Position numbers and translations under genes: made by a program. Shown here one piece after another: positions 1-11,646 of a stretch of DNA of 64,000 bases; position 1 is the first letter of the stretch, and the number at the start of each line of letters is the position of its first letter. The notes beneath the pieces were generated by a model. The model saw only the letters and a list, made by a program, of their open reading frames with translations. It ran no database searches and was not told the DNA's origin. Source of the DNA: Hippasteria phrygiana (Eukaryota; Echinodermata; Asteroidea; Valvatida; Goniasteridae); the NCBI GenBank assembly GCA_037893225.1, contig JAZGUH010000565.1, positions 124,001 to 188,000 of the forward strand, in the 5' to 3' direction.

Positions 1-386
1 AATGTAACTCTCCGAATTGGTTGTTCAGGTGTACTTTGTTTTGAGTTCATAACAACAGTCCTGTGATCACTAGACGAAATTGGATTAATAACATTGGGTT
101 GTAGATATAACTCACCAATGTCCGTAAAAATCTTATCTAAAATGTTGTCACCCCTCGTTGGCTTAGTGACCACTTGTTGCAGCGAAAAGTCGTTACTAAG
201 AGGAGTTGTGTCTAAATCATTAAAGTCTCCAAGAATAAAAAAGTTTGCTTCAGGGTACTCTGACCTTAGGGAGTCGGCAGTAAAGAGCAGGCTTTCAATT
301 ATTTCCACCTTGTGTTGGCACTGGGGTGGACTGTAAACGGCAGCAAGAAATACAGTTCGTGTCAGATTAAAGTTGTATTTTATCCA
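1..386 (-). mobile_element. 5'-truncated LINE, endonuclease domain fragment
   Basis: Read on the minus strand from 386 to 1, one frame is open for about 128 codons with no ATG near its start, so it is easily missed. It carries the ordered C-terminal motifs of the apurinic-like endonuclease of non-LTR retrotransposons: AVYSPP, FILGDFND, KPTRGDNILDKIFTD and SSDHRTVV. An in-frame TAG at 387-389 precedes it, so the copy is probably 5'-truncated or decayed there. The reverse transcriptase part would lie beyond the left edge. The clade (CR1/L2-like or another) cannot be set from this piece. The motifs are seen; the family is known; activity is not implied. Confidence 0.8.
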
Positions 387-1774
387 CTATATATTTAGTT
401 TAGATTTTGTTTGTATATTTACACAAACGATTAACTAATAAATATTTAAACAAAATAAATGCATCAACTCAACGTGTATGCACGCGCACAGGGGAAGCCA
501 AGATGGCGTCTTTAATACACGCTCAGCATTCATTGCAAACTGGGTGTAAAAGTCTTGTTTGATTGTATGTGCAGTGTGGCTACCACATCGAAACTTCGTG
601 AGGTTTTTTGGTCGAATGTTGAGCCAGCTCAAATACAGCTGAAACACACAAAGGTCGCGTCCACCAAAAGGGGTCCATAGAGTGACATTGAGCCCCAGGA
701 GATAGTGTCAGCACTGGCAGCCTAATTAGGGCTGCGGTATGTGTTGTTCGGATGGAGTGAAGGACCCGGCGGCCATCGCTGAAGAGGCAGCCGTTATAGG
801 CCTAACAACATTTGTGTGTTTGTTTTACTTTGTGTATGGTTTGAAGTTGGACTTCCGGGGAATGTAAAAAACAAACAACAAAAAAACCTTTTGAGGGAAC
901 ATTTGAGGGAATGGAATTCTTCCTTTTTATGACAGGTTTCTATTTTGTTACCCGAAAATCCGTCTTAAATTTGAATTGGGCTGACTGTTTCTGCACCGCC
1001 GTTGTATTGGACACCAGTTAGGTTGGAAGTCGAAGGTTGATCTTTTAATTTGTTTAATAAAAAAAATTATTGTTCGGATATTTAGAATGGTACAAAAGAT
1101 TTATTTTCATACTGTAGGGGATAATATTTTTGAAATTCCCAAACATTTACAAAAAGTACAAAATCGTTGGGAAAAGTAATTCGTCCATTGCAAGTAGTCA
1201 TGCACACGTACGGTATTCTGGTCATAGGACCAAAAAGATTGTTGTGTTGCCCTCGAACCGACCGACCGTGAAAATCGACAGATTCAGGGTCGGTTTTCTT
1301 TTTTACCATATCAATAAAAACATAACTCAGCCTCTATGTCTCAAAAAGTGTTAAACCTGGGAGTTTGTTCAATGTGTAGGCCTAGCCTAAACACGCCCGG
1401 GTGGGCGTGAATGCGAAAAAAATACCCGACCACCGACCCTCTTTTCCAATTTGTCCTGTCCGAGGGAAACAATTCTTTTTGGCCTTATGAACAGCGCCCG
1501 TTCGCCCTATATGCATAGGCCTAGTCTAACGGTGCGTGAGCCTAAAAAGTTTTTGGGTCTACTTAACTATTCTATATAATAATTGTTTTGCTTTTCTAAC
1601 AAATATAATTGGATACCATCGGGAGAAAGTACCAGCATTTCCCAAGTAAGCTATTTGAAAGAGAGAGAGACGACTGATTTTTAAGATTTACATTTATATT
1701 TTCCAATTACGTTGTTTATCGGCCACCGTATTGGCAATATAGGCGAAAGCGTCTTGCCGTAAAAACAGCCTGGC
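387..1774. other. No gene seen; AT-rich spacer
   Basis: No coding motif is recognisable. A short perfect hairpin with arms CACGCCC/GGGCGTG lies at about 1,392-1,409. The short ORFs here overlap on both strands and resemble nothing known to me. Confidence 0.5.
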
Positions 1775-2215
1775 ATGAAAATTCGCCTAGCCCAAAAAAC
1801 GGCCATATTAAACGCAGGCGCCAGTTCCGGACATCGTGACTGTAACTGGTACCCCGTTTCGAGCAAACCCCGTTTCGGCAAGGGGGAATCATATCGCGGC
1901 ACCACCGAGGATTCAGCAGGTCAGGCCGACCAACGGGGAGGCTCGTTGGAAACGGCCAATCGGACACGCCGGAACACGGCAGTTCGGGAGGTTTCTCGCA
2001 TCACGGACGAATCGGGAGCTCTGTTGGAAACAGCCAATCAGACATTATCGCAGTACAGCCGTTCGGGAGACATCATCACGTGATCCAGCGTCCGAACAGT
2101 ACTCTGGTACCCTCCTCGCCCTCCGATCACCGGCGACACCACGCCGAGTCACCCGACCAAACGTGACGCACTTTTCCAAGATGGCGCGGTTCTAATTCCA
2201 AGATTCCAAGATGGC
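1775..2215. promoter_or_regulatory. GC-rich patch with CCAAT and YY1-like motifs
   Basis: This patch is more GC-rich than its surroundings. It has two imperfect copies of a unit around GTTGGAAACRGCCAATCRGAC (about 1,947 and 2,027), each with a CCAAT-type box, and two AAGATGGCGC motifs like YY1 sites near 2,180 and 2,208. It could be a promoter of an unseen gene or of a decayed transposable element. Overlapping ORFs run in three frames, which argues against coding. Regulatory function is inference. Confidence 0.3.
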
Positions 2216-2530
2216 GCAGGTTAGGGTCTTTATAGTATAGATTGCTGCGTTCCAATCACGTCGTGTTTCTCGTGTTTACGAGATGGTTGCACCAATGCGC
2301 ACGCGCACAGGTCGTCAAACAAGTCCGTGAACTCGAGAAGAAAATCCCGCCTTCAGTTCACCACTGGTGATTGGAACGCAGCATGAACTCGTCCAAAAAC
2401 GTAAACAAACTGGCCGCCGCCATTTTCTCATGGTCGCGTTGACATGACAATAGTTCGACTAGAGTCGTTCGCACTTCAACTTCAGTGCGCATGCGCTACG
2501 ACGTCACAAACTAACCACTAGTTAATTTAG

Positions 2531-3155
2531 TCTGGTTCCCAGACCAAAATATTCCATATGATGCGCGATATGGGGCAGAGCGACCCCCCCCCCCCCCCAC
2601 CCCCCCCCCCCCCCCCCCCCCCTCCCGGAATCTCAGGAATTATTTTCAGAAGTCTAGGGGGGATGTGTTAGGTAACAATAGTCTGGAGAGTGTATAGCGT
2701 ATAGGGACAACAAGGGGGTACCCCTCTCCCCCATATCGTGCTGGGTATAAAATATTCTGACTATTTCTGAATATTAGGTCCGTTAGCCGCCAACCCCAAT
2801 GTCACGTGACGAAAACTGTCAGAATTCCGACATTTTCCGAAAATGTCCGAAGTTTTCTGAACTTGTTTTCGGTAGCATTCGGCTGCAAGTTAACGTTGAT
2901 GTTCGCAATAACAAAATGTCTGTCAGGCCCGTTACAGATCCTGGAATTTGAATTCTCAATTATATATAAAAACAAAAAAAATCAATGCCACACTCTTGCA
3001 GTATTTTGACGACTGGATTTTGCAAGAATATTAAATTTGAATGATTCCACTGACGTCACTCGGACTTACACACACGTCATGATCTATTTTAAACCGCGGT
3101 AGCTACCTGACCTAAGATTTAGACGTGAATCTTCAGGTCAGGGAACCAGACAATA
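2531..3155. mobile_element. MITE-like element with GTCTGGTTCCC inverted ends and a C-tract
   Basis: The left end reads GTCTGGTTCCC and the right end GGGAACCAGAC. Related ends occur near 46,700-47,025 and 59,155-59,230. Inside, at 2,580-2,760, is a member of the C-tract family (long C run, GGAATCTCAGGAATT, then a TGTCCCTATACC-type block). No ORF is convincing. Confidence 0.5.
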
Positions 3156-3160
3156 GTTAA

Positions 3161-3380
3161 TTAAAACCCTTTGCGTGCGGATGACGCCATAGGGCAAAAA
3201 AACAGTGTCACCAGGCCGGATGACGCCACTGGCCGCCGTTTGTGCAGTTTCAATCCATTGTTGGATTATTGTTTATGCCATGTTTGACTGCACAAACACA
3301 TTGTAGCGGTTCGATTAGGCTGCCAGAACTGCTGCAACACCCCGACGTCTCCCGTAAAATACCGTGCCCAAGGGGCTAAA
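3161..3380. mobile_element. MITE, family ending in ACCCCTTGCG
   Basis: An element of about 215 bp with inverted ends near AACCCTTTGCGTGCGG and CCCAAGGGGCTAA. Other copies are at 10,993-11,217, 20,474-20,669, 32,648-32,863 and 37,366-37,587. All share a core around CAATCCATTGTTGGATTATTG. Most copies are bounded by TTAA or close variants, as for piggyBac-like insertions. Confidence 0.65.
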
Positions 3381-4048
3381 GCTGCCCAACGCCGTTATAG
3401 AAGGCATGCTAAAATCTTTGGAAAAAAGAAGGTTCGCAATGTCAGTGTATTACGGATTGACAAATCGGAAGGGTCGATCTAAAGAGTTCAGGAGAATAAA
3501 AATAGCGTGGATTGTATAGCTTTTTCTCAGTGGCGGATTGAAGTGCGGTTTCGCGAAAGGGAAGAAAATATTGCTTGTTTTTAACCACTTTCACTCAAAT
3601 TGGTAATTAATGAAATTGTTGTCTAGGAAGCTTATTTATTCAGGATTATTTTGGTACATAACTTACCTATTTAGCGTAATTATTCGTCGCGATTTTGCGT
3701 CATTCGTAAGATGAGTCATTTCTGATCGGTCAATGTTTTGCGTGTGTAGTCATTACGCTATACACGAAATGTGGGCATGGGCAGGCAAAATCGTGTACGA
3801 CGCTAAAAAAAGAACTCAATTTATTTAGATTTTCATGGGAAAAATACGATCAGATGTTGTATGTAGATCAGGAAATACATATTAATTTCAAGCATTTTAG
3901 ATTTATTCTTTCAATATGTATAAAACCAGCCAGTTAATTATCGCGAAGTTCGAGCGATGACTCGCAGGTGCCATATTCGAAATTCTACGATGCTAGATCT
4001 AGATGACAAGAACTTGTGCTGCACTCATCCCTGGGCCCGGTCCGGCCG
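3381..4048. other. No gene seen
   Basis: AT-rich sequence with no coding motif, repeat copy or RNA gene that I can recognise. Confidence 0.4.
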
Positions 4049-4269
4049 ATATTATACACATAATTATAGACTGGCAATGAGGTCACTAGTGCACGTCTAT
4101 GCGCCTGTGATCATGAGTGACCGGAAGAGTGTCCTATTTCCCGAGGCCGCCTATTTCCCGAGGCCGGGCCTCCGGAAATAGGACCCTCTTCTGGTCACTC
4201 ACAGGCCCTCGGGGCGCATAGACTAGACGTGCACCTGTGACCTCATTGCCAGTCCATATGTGTATATTA
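4049..4269. repeat. Large imperfect palindrome (foldback element)
   Basis: The left arm (GACTGGCAATGAGGTCAC, GAGTGACCGGAAGAG, CCTATTTCC) is repeated inverted on the right (GTGACCTCATTGCCAGTC and so on), giving a hairpin with arms of about 100 bp centred near 4,160. Two copies of CTATTTCCCGAGGCCG lie at the loop. No other copy was noticed in the window. Confidence 0.8.
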
Positions 4270-4639
4270 ACCTTGCTCGCTAATTATTTTGACTCCCTAG
4301 CTTTGCGATTTTTAGCACGCTTCACACGAAGGTCACTACCGAATCAATTTTCTGTGAACACTAGCGGGCGCTGTGTACCAATGCAGGGTGTAAATGCTGT
4401 GTGGAGTTACTCTGAAAAATGGCCAGCAAATGCTAGCGATTTGTACATGTAGTCATTTCTCCCTTTTATTCATACATCTATAGAGCTAGACCAGTAAAAG
4501 TTCATAGCATTCAGCAGATGCTTTAGCTATTAACTTTTAATTATTATTATTATTATTAATATTATTTATTTCTTATTTATCCTGGGTGTTCCATTCAGTG
4601 TGAAAAACTCACTGATCTCCCATGGATCCCAGCTCACAA

Positions 4640-5700
4640 AAAACTACTAAAATTTGAAGCAAGACATGGGACAAAGGTACACCCCCCCCCCCCCCCCCCC
4701 CCCTTTGTGTTCCCAGAATCTCAGGAATTCCTTTCAGATATCCAGGAGGAGTTTAAAGGAAACATGCTTCTCAAACTGGCCGGATCACATTCTATTTCAT
4801 AAATATATTTGTTTATATGTATTAAATGTGAATTAAAAGCCAAACTGGTTCAAGTGAAGTTTTAGTGTGATTATTTGCCGCTCAAAAAGTTACCCCCCCC
4901 CCCCCCTTTTGGAATTTGTTGAGACTCAAATTGAGGGCGCTGTTCGTGACGTAGACTGAGGCGCCAAAATTCATACACACAATGCATACCACCCGTGATG
5001 AATGGGTAATGTATCTCGATCTACGTCACACACTTATGTTAATGAGGGTCCCACTCAGGGGGCGGAGTAGCTTGGACAAACATTTTCATTTTTTTCTTCT
5101 CTCATATATAATCTGGAAAATAAAGGGACCCTAACCACACTTCTTTGTTCCTTTCTTCCTGGCTGTCCTTTCCCCTCCCTTTGATGTTTACCCACTGCCC
5201 TCTTTTGCATCCCTCTTTTGTGTTTCTCCACCCACCCCCTCACGCATGTGTGTTCCCTACATGTTTGTTTCTTGTACTCTGTCATTTGCCTTTGAGAAAG
5301 AACTTGCGTAAGTTTGAAACGTCAGGCCAGCTAATTTGTTGATTTATTAACTTTTACTTCAGTTTCATTTATACAGATGTTAGTAAAAGCTACAAAACCT
5401 GAAGTAAAGGCAAATGCTACTTTTTGATTCACACGACTATACCCAGCAAGAATATAAGACCAAAGGGGTACCCCCTCTTGTCCCTATACCCTATACACAC
5501 TCCAGACTATTGTTACCTAACACATCCCCCTGGATATCTGAAAGGAATTCCTGAGATTCTGGGAACACAATGCAACACAAATAGGGGGGGAGGGGACCTT
5601 TGTCCCATGTCTTGCTTCAAATGTACACGACCCATTACCACCTTGCAGCTGCGTAGGCGGGGGGGGGGGGGGGGAGGGGGGGGGGGTGCGCTCACCGTAT
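4640..5700. repeat. C-tract/G-tract repeat family, two copies plus spacer
   Basis: A copy at about 4,650-4,760 reads ACATGGGACAAAGG, a long C run, then AATCTCAGGAATTCC. A second, inverted copy at about 5,445-5,690 runs from AGGGGTACCCCC through CCTATACACACTCC to GACATGGGACAAAGG and a G run near 5,660. Other members: 2,580-2,760, 31,798-31,990, 36,205-36,415 and 41,805-41,930. The spacer 4,880-5,420 shows no gene. Confidence 0.65.
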
Positions 5701-6204
5701 TTTTCGTAATAGTACTATTATTTTCTCAGTTTGCGAAATTTCAGGGGGATACTGGGGGGGGGGACGATTTTTATGCGAGAGGGGGGCCAGTGTGCCTTGC
5801 CAGCACCCCCCGCGGCTACAACGCTGCATGTATAGTGTAAACGGTTTCTTCAGGGTGGAAACCGTACTTTGCTTATTTTGAGGATTTGTTTACTTCGTAT
5901 TGCAGATCTGAAAGAAACCCCAGCATCTCAGAAATTCCTTTCAGATATCCGGAATCGATACATCAGAATCAATCTTCAGAGCTGTTGTTCCTATTCCAAC
6001 GGTCGAACCTTCGTTCCAAAAGGTTAATCTGTTAATCTGCATTAAGCAGAAAAAATACATATTTGTCCGAGTTCCGAAAAATCTTTCTGGAGAGAAAGGT
6101 CCGTCGCAGGTGGAAACGTTACAGCTGGTAACTGGCTGTCTGCCAACAGACTATAGTCATCTGGCAAAATCGCACATTGGGACACAATAATAACTTTAAC
6201 AAAT

Positions 6205-7260
6205 ATGACAGGATATTTAGCCAAGGTGGAAATTACTTCATAATTCGTGGATGACCCAAATGCAATAAAAAGAATTCAAAGAAAAACGTCCGTGCTCCAA
6301 TTAGGGTCTATCTAGTGGCTTCCTGTCTGTCACCACAGGATTAACTTGCGTTTTTAGCAAGAATGTCGGACCTGGTTTACACAGCCGTAAAATGCATGAA
6401 CTTAAAATCAGCCAAATTGGAATTCCATATCCGTAGTGGTTCTACTGCGCATGCCTACGTGAAGTTTAGGACAGTGACAACGGCACATGTGCAGTACGCC
6501 ACGTCGGGATAAACATAGCTCGATTCTGTGCAACGGGGAAACTGGTATTTCACACACAAAACTATAAAAAGCAAAAAACAAACACCCCCCCCCCCCCCGA
6601 AAACAAACACCCCCCCCCCCCCCCCCGAAAAAAAAAAAAAAAAAAAAAAAAAACCTTAACGTCCCCGCCACCTTCCCTTTTGGGAGCCGCCTGGATTAAA
6701 AAAAAAAATTACACATGTACCAGTGGAATACCGATCCATCGGAAAATAAAATACAAGCTTACTAAAACTATTAAAACCACTGTAAACATGTTAAATTTTC
6801 TTGTCCGACATGTCTCTTTCATTTTTGTGTCTTTGAACAGTCTAAAAAACCTACGGTTGTCGGACATTTTTGGCGGCCATCTTGAAAATATAAAATAAAA
6901 ATGCCCTAAAAAAACAAACCGGAAGCTAAAACATGTTTTTTTTTTTACTTGGCCTAATAATGATGACAACCATTAATGATTAAAAAAATATATATCACAG
7001 GATATCTCTAGCCAAGATGGAAATCACTTCACAATTCAAAGAAAAGCGTCCGTGCTGTTCACTATACAGGGTTCAACTTGTGAGAATTTCCCTGGTTTAC
7101 ACAGCCGTAAAATGCATGAACTTAAAATCAGCCAAATTGGAATTCCAAATACGGCTGTACGGCACGTGCACTACGCCACGTCTGGATAAACACGGCTGAT
7201 TCTGTGCAACGCTTATGTCAACTGGGGGAAACTGGTATTCCACACACAACTAGAACAGCA
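6205..7260. repeat. Direct duplication of about 300 bp, with homopolymer runs between
   Basis: The block at about 6,205-6,560 (AGGATATTTAGCCAAGGTGG through GCATGAACTTAAAATCAGCC) recurs at about 7,000-7,250. Between the copies are C runs, a long A run (6,580-6,655), and a block at 6,690-6,860 that has a diverged copy at 27,437-27,640. Confidence 0.65.
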
Positions 7261-7499
7261 AAGCTGCCATGGCTCGCTGCCAAAGGTGGGAGGGGAGGCG
7301 CCACAACACCCCTCCACCCTCACTACAACCAATATTAATTAATTCCATCCCATCTCCACCCGAATCTCATTCTACCATTTGAATAAACAAAATGACAAAT
7401 TTGAAATATTTGGCGTAAGATTGGTAAGGTAAAAGGGCATCATGGTGGAGTGTGTCAGCTTTTTATGTCAATACCAATAGGTCACCCAATTACCTGTAC

Positions 7500-7870
7500 C
7501 ATACATTGTACATCATCCCACCCCACCCCACCCAATATCATTCCACCCCACCCCACCCAACATCACCCCACCCCGCCCAACATCATCCCACATCACATCA
7601 CCCCACCCCACATCATCCTACATCGCCCCACCTTATCCCATATCACCCCATCCCACATCACCCACCCCATACCACCCAACCCCCACATCGCCCCACCCCA
7701 CAACACATCATCCCACCCCACATCACTCACCCCACATCACATCACCCCACCCCACCCCACATTTCCCCACCCCATCCCCCCACCCCATCCCCCACCCCCA
7801 CATCGCCCCACCCCCACATCGCCCCACCCCCCCACATCACCCCACCCTACCCCATCCCACCCTACCCCAT
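7500..7870. repeat. Low-complexity CCCCACATCA-rich tract
   Basis: About 370 bp built almost only from variants of CCCCACCCCACATCA, strongly C-rich on the plus strand. The long ORFs through it in two frames (Pro/His/Thr-rich) follow from composition and are not genes. The G-rich complement could form quadruplexes; that is inference. Confidence 0.85.
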
Positions 7871-8049
7871 ATTGAGTTACAATTGGAAAGAGTTTCATAT
7901 CCAGACATCACTTATTTTCCAATAATATGACTTAAAAACTACCAAAAAGTGTAAATCTAATGAAGAAACACGAATTTAGGAGGGAAAAATTGTCAACTTA
8001 TTCTTTGAAAATACTTTGACTTTTTCTGTCATGGCCCATAGACTTTGTG

Positions 8050-8215
8050 CACGAGGTTGTTGTATCGTAAAGTTAGGGTGTGATACCTGGCTCCACAGCA
8101 CAATTTGGGAGACCGCCAACATAGGGCAAGATAGCTCGGTTGGTAGAGCACCGGTACGGTATTCCGGAGGTCACAGGTTCGAATCTCGCTCCTGCTAGTT
8201 TTTTGTTGTTTCATT
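8050..8215 (+). mobile_element. tRNA-derived SINE, family 1 (copy 1)
   Basis: A tRNA-like head at 8,125-8,198 has an A box (TAGCTCGGTTGG) and a B box (GGTTCGAATCT) at normal spacing. It is preceded by the family leader GGGAGACCGCCAACATAGGG and followed by TTTTTTGTTG. The T arm and part of the acceptor stem can pair but contain mismatches, so this is a SINE and not a tRNA gene. Confidence 0.8.
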
Positions 8216-8719
8216 TTTTTGCAAATTTATTCAAATTACCCAGTTTGTTTACGAAGAAAACGTTGTCTCAAACTATGAGGGAAGAATCATTCATCCCCAG
8301 ATCACAGCCATGTCTTCGCATTTTAAAAGTTTATTTTATTTTGGGCAAATTGCATGAACAAGTGAAAAGTTTCCCCATTGACTCAAAACAAATTGGCTAG
8401 CCTACTGTTCCACTTTAATACGGTAAATGCAATTTGTACGACGCTTAAGCACTTCGTGGTACGTATTTAAGCATGTGTTCACAATGTTGCGCATATGCCA
8501 AAAGTTCCACTATGAGATTTAACTAACAGGGCACTCCTTATTCCAACAGAAATAATGTACATCAATCCTTGCGCGCATCACATAAAACACTTACGTAAGA
8601 CCAAACAGTGCAGTGTGGGAAGTTCTTTTTTTTATTCAAAAATTAAGTTTTCTTCGTTAGTAGAGGGAAATCCATTAATGTATTTTATGAATAATTTGGC
8701 TGCGTTACCCGCTGCTATA

Positions 8720-8905
8720 TCAGATTCGAACCAGCCAACCGACTCCGGCAAGCTCGGTGGTCGAGGGGTAAGACATCTGCACTAGAAAGCAGGAGGTCGT
8801 GGGTTCGAGTCCCACCCGAGTGATTTTTGTGTCTAAATAATCTCTCGGGACAACACCGAGTATACAGTGTTTAAAAAATATGTCGGTGAAGGGCAAAACC
8901 CCATA
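8720..8905 (+). mobile_element. tRNA-Ser-like SINE, family 2 (copy 1)
   Basis: The head (about 8,746-8,822) has a Ser-type D arm (GTGGTCGAGGGGTAAG), an anticodon loop CTAGAAA as in tRNA-Ser(AGA), and a perfect T arm (GTGGG/CCCAC). A tRNA-unrelated tail follows, TCTCTCGGGACAACACCGAG to AGGGCAAAACCCCA. A near-identical copy is at 50,557-50,735, and an interrupted one at 16,026-16,840. Confidence 0.85.
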
Positions 8906-9233
8906 TGTTGAAATTTTCTGTAAGAGCATCTGACATAGCAAGTTTTAAGAAGTCTCCAATGTATAGAATGATTGCCATCACGATGCTGGTCTAAAATGAG
9001 CAAAAGTGACACCATGGTATTCTGAGTTACAAGCGAAGCATTTTTTTCTACTGAGAGTCAATTTGGAGATTTTAACATTTTGTCAACCAAAACCCCTTTT
9101 TAAAATCACAGCCCAAAGTTTAGTAGCCTTACAAGAACATACTGTTATATTGTGCTGTGCACTGAAAGTGCACTGGAATTTGGCAATAATGGACACCGCT
9201 ATGCCGAACATTTGGCTATAATGAGTACATGTA

Positions 9234-9407
9234 CAGTCGGACACCTTGATAACAAGGTCCTTGGGACTTTACAATTTACCTTGTTATAACAGGTACCTTG
9301 TATTATCAGTAATGGTAAACAAAGAAAACCAGACTCGGGACCTATTTGTTTCCTTGTTATAAGCAGGATGTTGTATTAACAGTGCTCTTATTATCAGGGT
9401 TCGACTG
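9234..9407. mobile_element. Tc1/mariner-like MITE at TA
   Basis: Inverted ends CAGTCGGACACCTTGATAA and CAGTCGAACCCTGATAATA (right end, complement) are flanked by TA at 9,232-9,233 and 9,408-9,409. Length is 174 bp with no ORF. CAGT ends at a TA target are typical of pogo/Tigger-like elements. Confidence 0.75.
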
Positions 9408-9436
9408 TAATCATCTTCGGCTCTCAAATTGATGTA

Positions 9437-9721
9437 CAGTGTATACCATTATTCAATAAAACGAACGACCATTATAGTGAACATTTTTTTGTGGATCTCA
9501 TGATGTTTGTTATAATCAGAGGTGTATTCGAGTCCCTGCAAGTCCTTTCACAAGTCCTTTCGCAAGCCCAGTCAGAAGTCCTTTCATAAAGCCGGTCACA
9601 AGTAACTGGATGAACAATGACAAAGAAATGCCTTTGTCAAAGCTCATTTGAATAGCTTGTGATTGGGATTAGGACTTGTGATGGACTCGAATACATCTCT
9701 GGTTATAATGGTATTCAACTG
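9437..9721. mobile_element. Tc1/mariner-like MITE at TA, interrupted
   Basis: Ends are CAGTGTATACCATTATTC and CAGTTGAATACCATTATAAC (right end, complement), flanked by TA at 9,435-9,436 and 9,722-9,723. The middle is interrupted by a hAT-like MITE at 9,517-9,701, so the original element was about 90-100 bp. Confidence 0.75.
9517..9701. mobile_element. hAT-like MITE, CAGAG family (copy 1)
   Basis: Ends are CAGAGGTGTATTCGAGTCC and CAGAGATGTATTCGAGTCC (right end, complement). An exact 8-bp duplication GTTATAAT flanks it (9,509-9,516 and 9,702-9,709). Other copies: 36,476-36,722 and 50,898-51,131, and a truncated one at about 32,222-32,404. The 8-bp duplication suggests mobilisation by a hAT transposase. 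Confidence 0.85.
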
Positions 9722-9798
9722 TAGTATAATTCGCTTGGGTCACCAACTTTAAGCTTCATTTACACAAAACAAGCAGTCATGACTCTGACATCTTATAC

Positions 9799-9990
9799 TG
9801 CATCTATACGGCATTCTGGGTTTATGACTTTTGACTAGCGCCCACCCGAACAAAGATACTGACAATTTGGGAGACCACCAACATAGGGCAAGATAGCTCA
9901 GTTGGTAGAGCGCCGGTACGGTAACCCGGAGGTCGCAGGTTCGAATCCCGCTCCTGCCAGTTTCTTTGTTCAAATTGAAAATTTTAAAAA
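9799..9990 (+). mobile_element. tRNA-derived SINE, family 1 (copy 2)
   Basis: The leader (ATACGGCATTCTGGGTTTAT, then the CAACATAGGG segment) runs into a tRNA-like head at 9,886-9,961 with boxes TAGCTCAGTTGG and GGTTCGAATCC, then TTTCTTTGTTCA. The anticodon region CCGGTACGGTAACCCGG is a poor stem-loop, unlike a working tRNA. Confidence 0.85.
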
Positions 9991-10039
9991 GATCATAGAA
10001 ATGAGCTACAGTAACAGATTTAGCATGGTCAAATGGTTT

Positions 10040-10690
10040 TCTCTAGGCACCCTGCTGAATCCAACAAAATCCAACAGTCATAACAAAATGTTTGTTCACT
10101 GCAGTTTAACAAAATCCAGCAGAAATTAACCACTGTTGGATTTTGTTGGATTTAGCATGGTCAAACATCCTTCAGGTTTTCTCTAGTCTCACTGTTGAAT
10201 CCAACAGAGTCTAACAGTGAGAAACCTGCTGAATCCAACAAAATCCAATGAAGGGTCTTTTGTTCACTGCACAGCGTAACAAAACCCAACAGAAATGACC
10301 CATTGTTCGATCTTGTTGGATTTAGCTTGGCCAAACACCCTTCAGGTTTTCTCTAGGCACCCCATTGACTCCAACATAGTCCAACATCAGCACAGTAAGA
10401 AACCTGCTGAATCCAACAGAATCCAACAAAAGGTCTTTTGTTCACTGCAGAACATAAAATCCAGCAAAAATGTACCACTGTTGAATTTTGTTGGATTTAG
10501 CATGGTCAAACATCCTTCAGGTTTTCTCTATTCACACTTGAATCCAACAGAGTCCAACAGTGAGAAACCTGCTGAATCCAACAAAATCCAACAAAGGGTC
10601 TTTTGTTCACTGCAGAGCGTAACAAAATCCAACAGAAATGAACCACTATTCAATATTGTTAGCTTCACCATGGCTAGGATTCCCTAATCA
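10040..10690. repeat. Dispersed minisatellite of TCCAACA/TGTTGGA motifs (locus 1)
   Basis: Units containing AATCCAACAAAATCCAACAG and GGTCTTTTGTTCACTGCAG alternate over 650 bp with a longer period of roughly 180 bp. The same core motif builds the arrays at 13,138-13,570 and 50,850-51,370. Nothing in it looks coding. Confidence 0.75.
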
Positions 10691-10992
10691 CAATTCCCTG
10701 TTCAAGTCTGTTCAAGTCTTTCCAAAACTTCTGCGCAGAAACCTTTCATTGCTTTCTTCCCGAATATTTCTCATGGCCCTAATGGATGATCTGCCACGAT
10801 CAGGTTGAGGGGTAAAAGGGCCGTTTTGGTGACCGGAACTGTGTTCCTGAAAGCCTGGCGCTTCCATGCTGAAATCTTAAAATCTGAAACCGACGATGAC
10901 GTGCTGTCCTCAGAATCTGGCCATCTCGTAATTCAATCACCCCCTCGCAGTGGCGGATGTGAATTCCATAACATTGTCGCAGATAACTGATG

Positions 10993-11217
10993 ATTAACCT
11001 ATTGAGTACGGTCTTTTACAGTGAGGCGCCGGGGTGTCGGGGCGGCTTGTGCAGCCATGCGAAACAGCCACAATGTGCTTGTGCAGCCAAGCGTAACATA
11101 CACAATAATCCAACAATGGATTGAAACTGCAGAAAATGGCGTGTATAGACGTCATCCGGCCTGGTGGCAATTTATTTTTTGCCGCTATTGGCGTCATCCG
11201 ACTTCAAAGGGTAAAGA
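10993..11217. mobile_element. MITE, ACCCCTTGCG family (inverted copy)
   Basis: Starts TTAACCTATTGAGTACGG and ends near ACTTCAAAGGGTAA, with the family core CAATAATCCAACAATGGATTG. It is the reverse-orientation relative of the copy at 3,161-3,380. Confidence 0.65.
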
Positions 11218-11558
11218 ATAGCCTAGGGTTGTCAGCAAGCCGACAAAATGTACAATTTTTAGGCAATTTACAGTCCAAAAAAAAAAAAGATTCCAACATT
11301 CTGTGACTTGTTCCTTGTCCCAAAAAATATTTACCACAATTCTCCAAGTCCTCAAAAGCACCTGGCGGAAATACAGGCATCAATGGTGCTTCACAATCTA
11401 GGGGACTGCTCAGCCGAGACCAATAAAAATAAAAATTGCTCAGACGTATCTACAATGGCATCCATTTTCTTAACAAATGAGAAGCACGTGCCGATGGTGC
11501 AGCAGAGTCAGTCACAAGTTACTTCAAAGTGCAGAAGCACCAATCTGGCTACTGTTTC

Positions 11559-11564
11559 TTTATT
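11559..11564 (-). terminator. Candidate poly(A) signal of SMARCB1
   Basis: TTTATT on the plus strand reads AATAAA on the minus strand, 83 bp beyond the SMARCB1 stop. It is the first canonical signal downstream. Use of this signal is inference. Confidence 0.5.
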
Positions 11565-11646
11565 AAATAATACATTCCTCGGAGAAATTACTCTTCTCGA
11601 ATGACAAGATCAGCCGTGTGCAATCTAGTACTGGACTTCTTTGACC

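Noticed and set aside
1775..2195. ORFs of 102 and 119 codons as a real gene
   Set aside because: They overlap in two plus frames and two minus frames over a direct repeat, with no family motif and no flanking splice signals that fit.
5424..5840. 138-codon ORF with a glycine run
   Set aside because: Runs across an inverted C-tract family copy and G homopolymers; no family features.
7450..7925. Pro/His-rich ORFs of 141 and 157 codons
   Set aside because: Two overlapping frames over a CCCCACATCA low-complexity tract; composition alone explains them.
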